From: Pyrocephalus nanus
Taxonomy: Eukaryota; Chordata; Aves; Passeriformes; Tyrannidae
DNA length: 64,000 nucleotides
Assembly: GCA_038380795.1 (NCBI GenBank)
Contig: CM076267.1
Location: 10,895,501-10,959,500 of the forward strand
Reading direction: 5' to 3'
Shown: positions 1 through 64,000 of the stretch, piece after piece
Layout: each line of letters starts with the position of its first letter
Position numbering within the stretch: the first letter of the stretch is position 1
Translations under genes and position numbers: made by a program
Notes under the pieces: generated by a model
Told to the model about the DNA's origin: nothing
Database searches by the model: none
What the model saw: only the letters and a program-made list of their open reading frames with translations

Positions 1-59467
<59,467 letters not shown>

Positions 59468-60145
59468 CACCGACTGCAGCGTCACACAAAGACAGATTTT
59501 GCATTACAAAGGATTGTGAATTGGAGAAGAATCATTTTTGTGGCAGTGAAGCTGAAGATGTGGCGCAGTTGAGACTTCACACCATGACTCTAGAGCTGGT
59601 ATCAGCAAACTCTTTGGCCTCCCATCACGAAAGGCAAGTGAAAGAAACCACCTTGGAGTTGCTCCTGGCTGAGTGCTAAGTCGACCAAAGATGTGTACTA
59701 CAGAGTTCACAGATAAGACATGAATTCGGGATTTTTTTAAAAGGCTGCTACCACAGGATGACATAAGAAGCTATTTAAGTATTTATTGATGCAACACAAC
59801 ATTTACTTGGTTGAAGGAATGTATGATTCACTACAAAGCATTATTTTGGAATGGATTTGCACTCCCATAATGTTTCCATCCCATACTGCCAGCTATTTGA
59901 AGTGTACCACTGTGCTTTTATTAGCTGTTTTGAATGGGCTTTCAAAACTGACACCCACTGTTGCAGCACACAAAAAGGCCTTTTAGAAGGGCATTGGTAA
60001 TGTTTTAGTGTGAAAAGACATTATAGCCTCGGCCCACTCTTTTCCCTTTTTCTCCATGGCTAAATGACTGCTCTTCTGAGTGGGGCTGGGACACCTGACC
60101 AGGGGGAAGATCAGGATAAAGGAAGATGGCTCTACAACCATATTT

Positions 60146-60151
60146 ATTAAA
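60146..60151 (+). terminator. ADCY5: Candidate proximal poly(A) signal ATTAAA
   Basis: ATTAAA in TATTTATTAAAAAGTC, followed within 30 nt by GTGCTCTTCTTTGG, a plausible downstream GU-rich element. It would give a 3' UTR of about 0.7 kb. Confidence 0.35.
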
Positions 60152-60719
60152 AAGTCGTCTGTGCTCTTCTTTGGTATCTATCAGTTTACATGGGAAAGAC
60201 TAGATGTAAACAAGAGACATTTTGTGGGGGGGGAGCTCCCCTAAAATTTGTTGTGGGTTTTTTTGTATTTTTTATTTTGTAATATTGAAAACATGGAGAT
60301 CTAACAGATATACCAAATTCTATATTTTGTAAATTATATATAAATTAGAAGGCAGGCTGTCCACACCAAGGTGTGGGGGGAGGTGTATATAACCTGTAGA
60401 CTTTTGTGTAATTTTTTTCTGCATAATACTCTGAACACAGACTTGGCAGTTTTCAGATTATCACTATACAATCAACCAACAACAAACAGGTGAGTTTCCA
60501 GGCTGAATCAGATGCATTCTAAAATGAAAATACAGCAAAATCTGCAACCCAAAGAAGAGGAAAAAACCTGCGGTAGTCACACAGTTGTTCCATGCAGCGT
60601 TCAAGCGGAGGCTTCCCAATGGAACCAGGACCTTTGAGTTTTAGCTACTGAGACGGTATCAAACATGTCAAAAAGAGCTCTGATCAAATCTTCTAACTCT
60701 TAACAGGAGCTCTTATGAG

Positions 60720-60746
60720 GGAAAAAGAAAAAAAAAAAAGAAAAAG

Positions 60747-60779
<33 letters not shown>
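60720..60779 (+). repeat. Genomic A tract in the 3' UTR
   Basis: About 60 nt, nearly all A with three or four G interruptions in the first half, then about 33 uninterrupted A. It is encoded in the genome within the ADCY5 3' UTR, well before the main AATAAA signal. Confidence 0.9.
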
Positions 60780-60782
<3 letters not shown>

Positions 60783-61124
60783 TCGTTTGAACTTTTACTT
60801 TTAAAAAATTATTTTTCATAGATGGTCTTACCCGAATCCTGCTGATCTGAGAGTTGTCTGCCATTGTAACTGCCATTTGACACTACAAGGAACTATGTGC
60901 TGCAGCATCGAGTCGACTTTCTTGTAGTAAGCATTTATTTAAACTGTCACAGATTTTCCATTTTCAGTAATTAGGTGATCTTCGAAAAAGATTATGATGG
61001 CAAGGGTATATATGAGGTGGTCGACCTTAAAATACAGTGCCATTGATACTGTGCTGGGCATCTTTATCACTAGTGGGGGGTTTATGAATAGTTCACTGTT
61101 ATCATTTATGTACCTTTTCTAACT

Positions 61125-61130
61125 ATTAAA
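61125..61130 (+). terminator. ADCY5: Candidate poly(A) signal ATTAAA
   Basis: ATTAAA in AACTATTAAAGAAAAATC; a second A-rich ATTAAA lies at about 61151. It is 137 nt upstream of the canonical AATAAA. Confidence 0.4.
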
Positions 61131-61261
61131 GAAAAATCCCTTGATATTTTATTAAAAAAAGAAAATAATTTAAAAAAGCTATATTTTTTATATTCTATGA
61201 GGGTGAAGTTTTGATATTGAATTTGGCTAGCACTAAAAATTACTCCAATCTTTTGACATTT

Positions 61262-61267
61262 AATAAA
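61262..61267 (+). terminator. ADCY5: Likely main poly(A) signal AATAAA
   Basis: The first canonical AATAAA after the stop codon, in TAATAAAGTTCTTTTCCACT, followed by a U-rich element. It implies a 3' UTR of about 1.8 kb. Other AATAAA sites are at 62959 and 63617 but lack support. Confidence 0.6.
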
Positions 61268-61290
61268 GTTCTTTTCCACTCTTCTCAGGG

Positions 61291-64000
61291 CAGAATTATT
61301 GTAGTACTAACAGCTTAATGATTGCACTATGGTGGTGGTGGTTTATTTTTTCCTACTTGACAGTGAGATTAAGTGAAAATCCATGGGCCTGTCTTAATTA
61401 ATTTGCTATATTGCCAAGCATGACCCGAGCATTAAGCCATTTAAACATGAGCTTAAATGGCATCGCCCCTTTCCTTCTCCCTTCCACTAGGAAACATCTC
61501 TGAAAAGTATAGTATATTGACTTCTGTAAAACTGCCAAGTCTGCCCTTGTACTATACTTTTGATCCTTTACATCCTTCCTGGTTTGCAAAATACTTAAGT
61601 TGCATCATGCTGTTATGCCTTTCTCCCCCTCCTCCACCTTCCATCCCTCTTGCCCCCTCACTGAGTTCCATTACCTTCATGCCATACACTCGGTTTTAGG
61701 TTTGCTTTCTGCTTTCCAAAAGTCTGCAGTCTTCTTAACTTTTGATTCATCTTATGAAGTTGTGTTGTCAATGAAATTTCAAGTCCCCAGTATCTCTAGC
61801 TGTGATTGTTGACAGTGTGTCATGATCATTTCGAGGGGTATTCACACACTCTTTACTCTGGATCTTGCAAAAATGGATACAGTTATGATTTCCCATGGAA
61901 ATTGAAATCTATTTAAGTAATTTAACTATATTAAACACTGTTTCACTGGTTAAGTGTCTCTGTCTTATTTTAGCTGCATCTGGCTAAGAGATCAGACGTG
62001 AGTTGTATCAGAGATACTGGATCTGCAAATAGAAACACCCAATTCCTGTCTCACAGTGATGGGGGGGCCCTTTGGACCACGCTGGAACTATGCATTGCCC
62101 AGTGACAGACCCCCAAGGGCGAGGCTGCACCAGCAAACATCCCTTGGGTCCTTCTTGTTCACCCACTTGCCTTGGAATGTTAGGAGTGCTGACAAAGCCT
62201 CGCTGTGGCACTGTGGTTGAATATGCTGGTATAACCAAATAGCTTAAAACTCAGTGTGTGTGCCCTGTTAAAAAAAAAAAAAATGTATTTTAGAAAAGTT
62301 TTTAAAAGTACATCAGCTTTGCCAAAGAATTCCCCAGGTAGGTACATCGGTGCTGGTCCTCTCAAGGACAACTGGAAGGAGGCAGCAGTGTCTGCCGATG
62401 CAACATTTTCAACCTTTACAGGTAAAAGAAAATGCTATATGTAACTGTACCAATTAACAGAAGCCTGAAGTGTAACTGAGAAACAAAGCCCTGCAGCTTT
62501 CAGCTGATTTTTTTCCTTGAGAAGACATTACACAGGCAACTAAGAACCAAATTACTCACAATCTGTTACTGGTTAGGAGGGATTTTATGAGTGTACTGAG
62601 AACACAGCTGCAGTAACAAAAAGCCATGAAGTATTTAAGGTATCAGCCTTTAAGAAAGCTGGTGAAAAACTATTTAATACTTTCTGTGCTCTCTTACATA
62701 ATCATACAAACAGCAGTTTAGGACATTATCTGATGTAAGCATGTTTTTTTAACCATCTGGAGAAGAGTATCTCCTGGAAGGGAAGGGCAGGAGCCTCCAG
62801 TGCTGTGTCCTCTCATTTCAATTGATGTACACATTGACTGGATGAAAAGTTTTCCCCAAATCCATCTTTTTCCCATCCAAAAAGCATTTTGATGAATTTT
62901 AAGGTGTTTAGCCACTTCTCCCCAGCACAGAGCTGGCTGCAACTATCTGCCTGCACATAATAAAATGACACATTTAGGATGCAACAAATTCCTTACATGT
63001 GTGTCCTACTCTGCAAATATTCCCGGCCTTGCTGTTTGTGCGTTAACACAACGTACATGGACAGCATCATCTGGCCAAAAACTATACCAGAGGCAAATAT
63101 TTTCCTTCTGTTAAGTTTCCCAACTGCTCCTCAGGACACCATCACTTCTAGACTGAAGTTTGGGGCATGGCCTGGAAAGAGAGTTTGGGATCCTGCTGGG
63201 AAAAGGGCAGCTCAGCTGATGTAAGCTGAAAAACACAATTTCCATGCTCTTGACCCACTCTGTCCAAGGCTTTTCAATTGAAGGGGCAAGAAGGCCTTGG
63301 GGAGTGGGGAGAGAAAGAAAACTGAACTTCAGGCAGGATGGGGGGCGGCAGCAGCAGCATTTCCCTGCCATCTGGCAGCCAGACAGCTTTCTGTAAAAAG
63401 AAGGGTTATATTTTTTAATTTCTGTCTCTGAGCACTTCTCAGTCCCCCTGTCCTGCTCTGCCCTGGCCCTTGGGTGCAGCGCTGGTGAGGCAGCAGAGCT
63501 GTTGGTGCCAGCCCTGACCCCGTGGCTCCAGGCAGGTGGGACTGCAGCAGCAGTGAGTGAGTCCAGCACTGACACGCTCAGAGGTGCTGCTGGTGCAAGC
63601 ACAGCACAGGCATTGCAATAAAAAGCTCCACAGGAGACCGGCTAAGAGAGAGAGAGAGAACTTCCCTGTAAGCAGCTGGCCCCTGAAATCTTTTCCTTCA
63701 ACACAGAATTTCAGATGCAAATAACTGTTGCCATCTACTGGAAACAGACTTGTGGAGTCTCAAACAGGCACCGCAGGATCAGGCCAAGAGACACAAAACC
63801 CCTTCCACCGTGGGGAAGGGGAGAGCACGTCACAACCTACAGGCCATTCCTTCCACAGTAACTGATTATACACAAACTACCAAAGGCCAACTTAGAGATG
63901 AGCAAAAAATAGTCATCCCAGGGTGTGGTGTCATCATCCAACCCCTCACCACCACCCTGGCAGCACAGCAGTCAACTGTGCAAACAAGGCCCTTCCATAC
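61291..64000. other. Downstream flank, no gene supported
   Basis: There is no exon I can recognise on either strand. By mammalian gene order SEC22A follows ADCY5 tail to tail, so its 3' UTR on the minus strand might start somewhere here, but nothing in the sequence shows it. The final 800 bases are GC-richer with open frames on the minus strand (163 codons at 63111-63602) of low-complexity composition. An A run is at 62270-62283. Confidence 0.7.
63643..63659 (+). repeat. (AG)n microsatellite
   Basis: About eight uninterrupted AG units after GGCTA. Short, possibly length-polymorphic. Confidence 0.85.

Larger units (their letters stand above)
59468..61290 (+). other. ADCY5: ADCY5 3' untranslated region (end estimated)
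   Basis: Starts after the stop codon. The end is placed about 20 nt after the AATAAA at 61262-61267, since a U-rich segment follows it. The region is AT-rich with several ATTTA pentamers (for example near 59776-59788), a genomic A tract at about 60720-60779, and short G runs near 60223-60231 and 60370-60381. Earlier ends are possible at the ATTAAA signals near 60146 and 61125; a longer UTR is also possible, because ATTAAA recurs at 61930. Confidence 0.75.

Noticed and set aside
63111..63602. 163-codon open frame on the minus strand
   Set aside because: Composition is Ser, Pro, Ala and Cys rich with no recognisable domain. The region is GC-rich, where stop codons are rarer, and overlapping frames on both strands are also open.

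Overview
This is vertebrate genomic DNA, almost certainly avian. It carries most of one large intron-rich gene on the + strand, the adenylyl cyclase gene ADCY5. The identification rests on 18 exons that I could splice by hand with GT-AG junctions and unbroken reading phase into 791 codons plus a stop. The product runs from the start of the first catalytic domain (C1a) through C1b, the second six-helix membrane domain and the second catalytic domain (C2) to the natural C-terminus. ADCY5 is preferred over its closest paralogue ADCY6 because of C1b sequence such as HNPPHWG and the GFEDPKDK stretch. The N-terminal cytoplasmic tail, the first membrane domain and the promoter lie upstream of base 1, so the gene is partial here.

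Layout: 1-3920 is the 3' part of an upstream intron. 3921-8088 holds four C1a exons. 17504-35226 holds three C1b exons, one of them only 23 nt, spread over long introns of 9.4, 12.9 and 4.5 kb. 36834-55373 holds seven exons for TM7-TM12 and the extracellular loops, including a 27-nt exon. 56433-59467 holds four exons for C2. A long 3' UTR follows, with poly(A) signals near 60.1, 61.1 and 61.26 kb and a roughly 60-nt genomic A tract. From about 61.3 to 64 kb I see no exon I can support.

The bird assignment comes from CR1 LINE fragments, two of which keep the characteristic ATTCTATG-type 3' end, and from a roughly 556-bp solo LTR at 51622-52177. That LTR resembles an endogenous retrovirus LTR family I know from songbird genomes, so a passerine is likely but not proven. 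Intronic repeat density is low, as expected for a bird.

The exons together encode one enzyme. C1a supplies the two metal-binding aspartates and C2 supplies the adenine- and phosphate-binding residues; all of those that I can align are intact. The gene therefore looks functional. I found no separate novel genetic system in the window. The points most worth checking are the phase-symmetric 27-nt exon carrying overlapping glycosylation sequons, the frame-shifting 23-nt exon, a weak splice donor, an inverted pair of CR1 fragments, a perfect 28-bp direct repeat, and several AT-rich tracts that may be conserved regulatory DNA.
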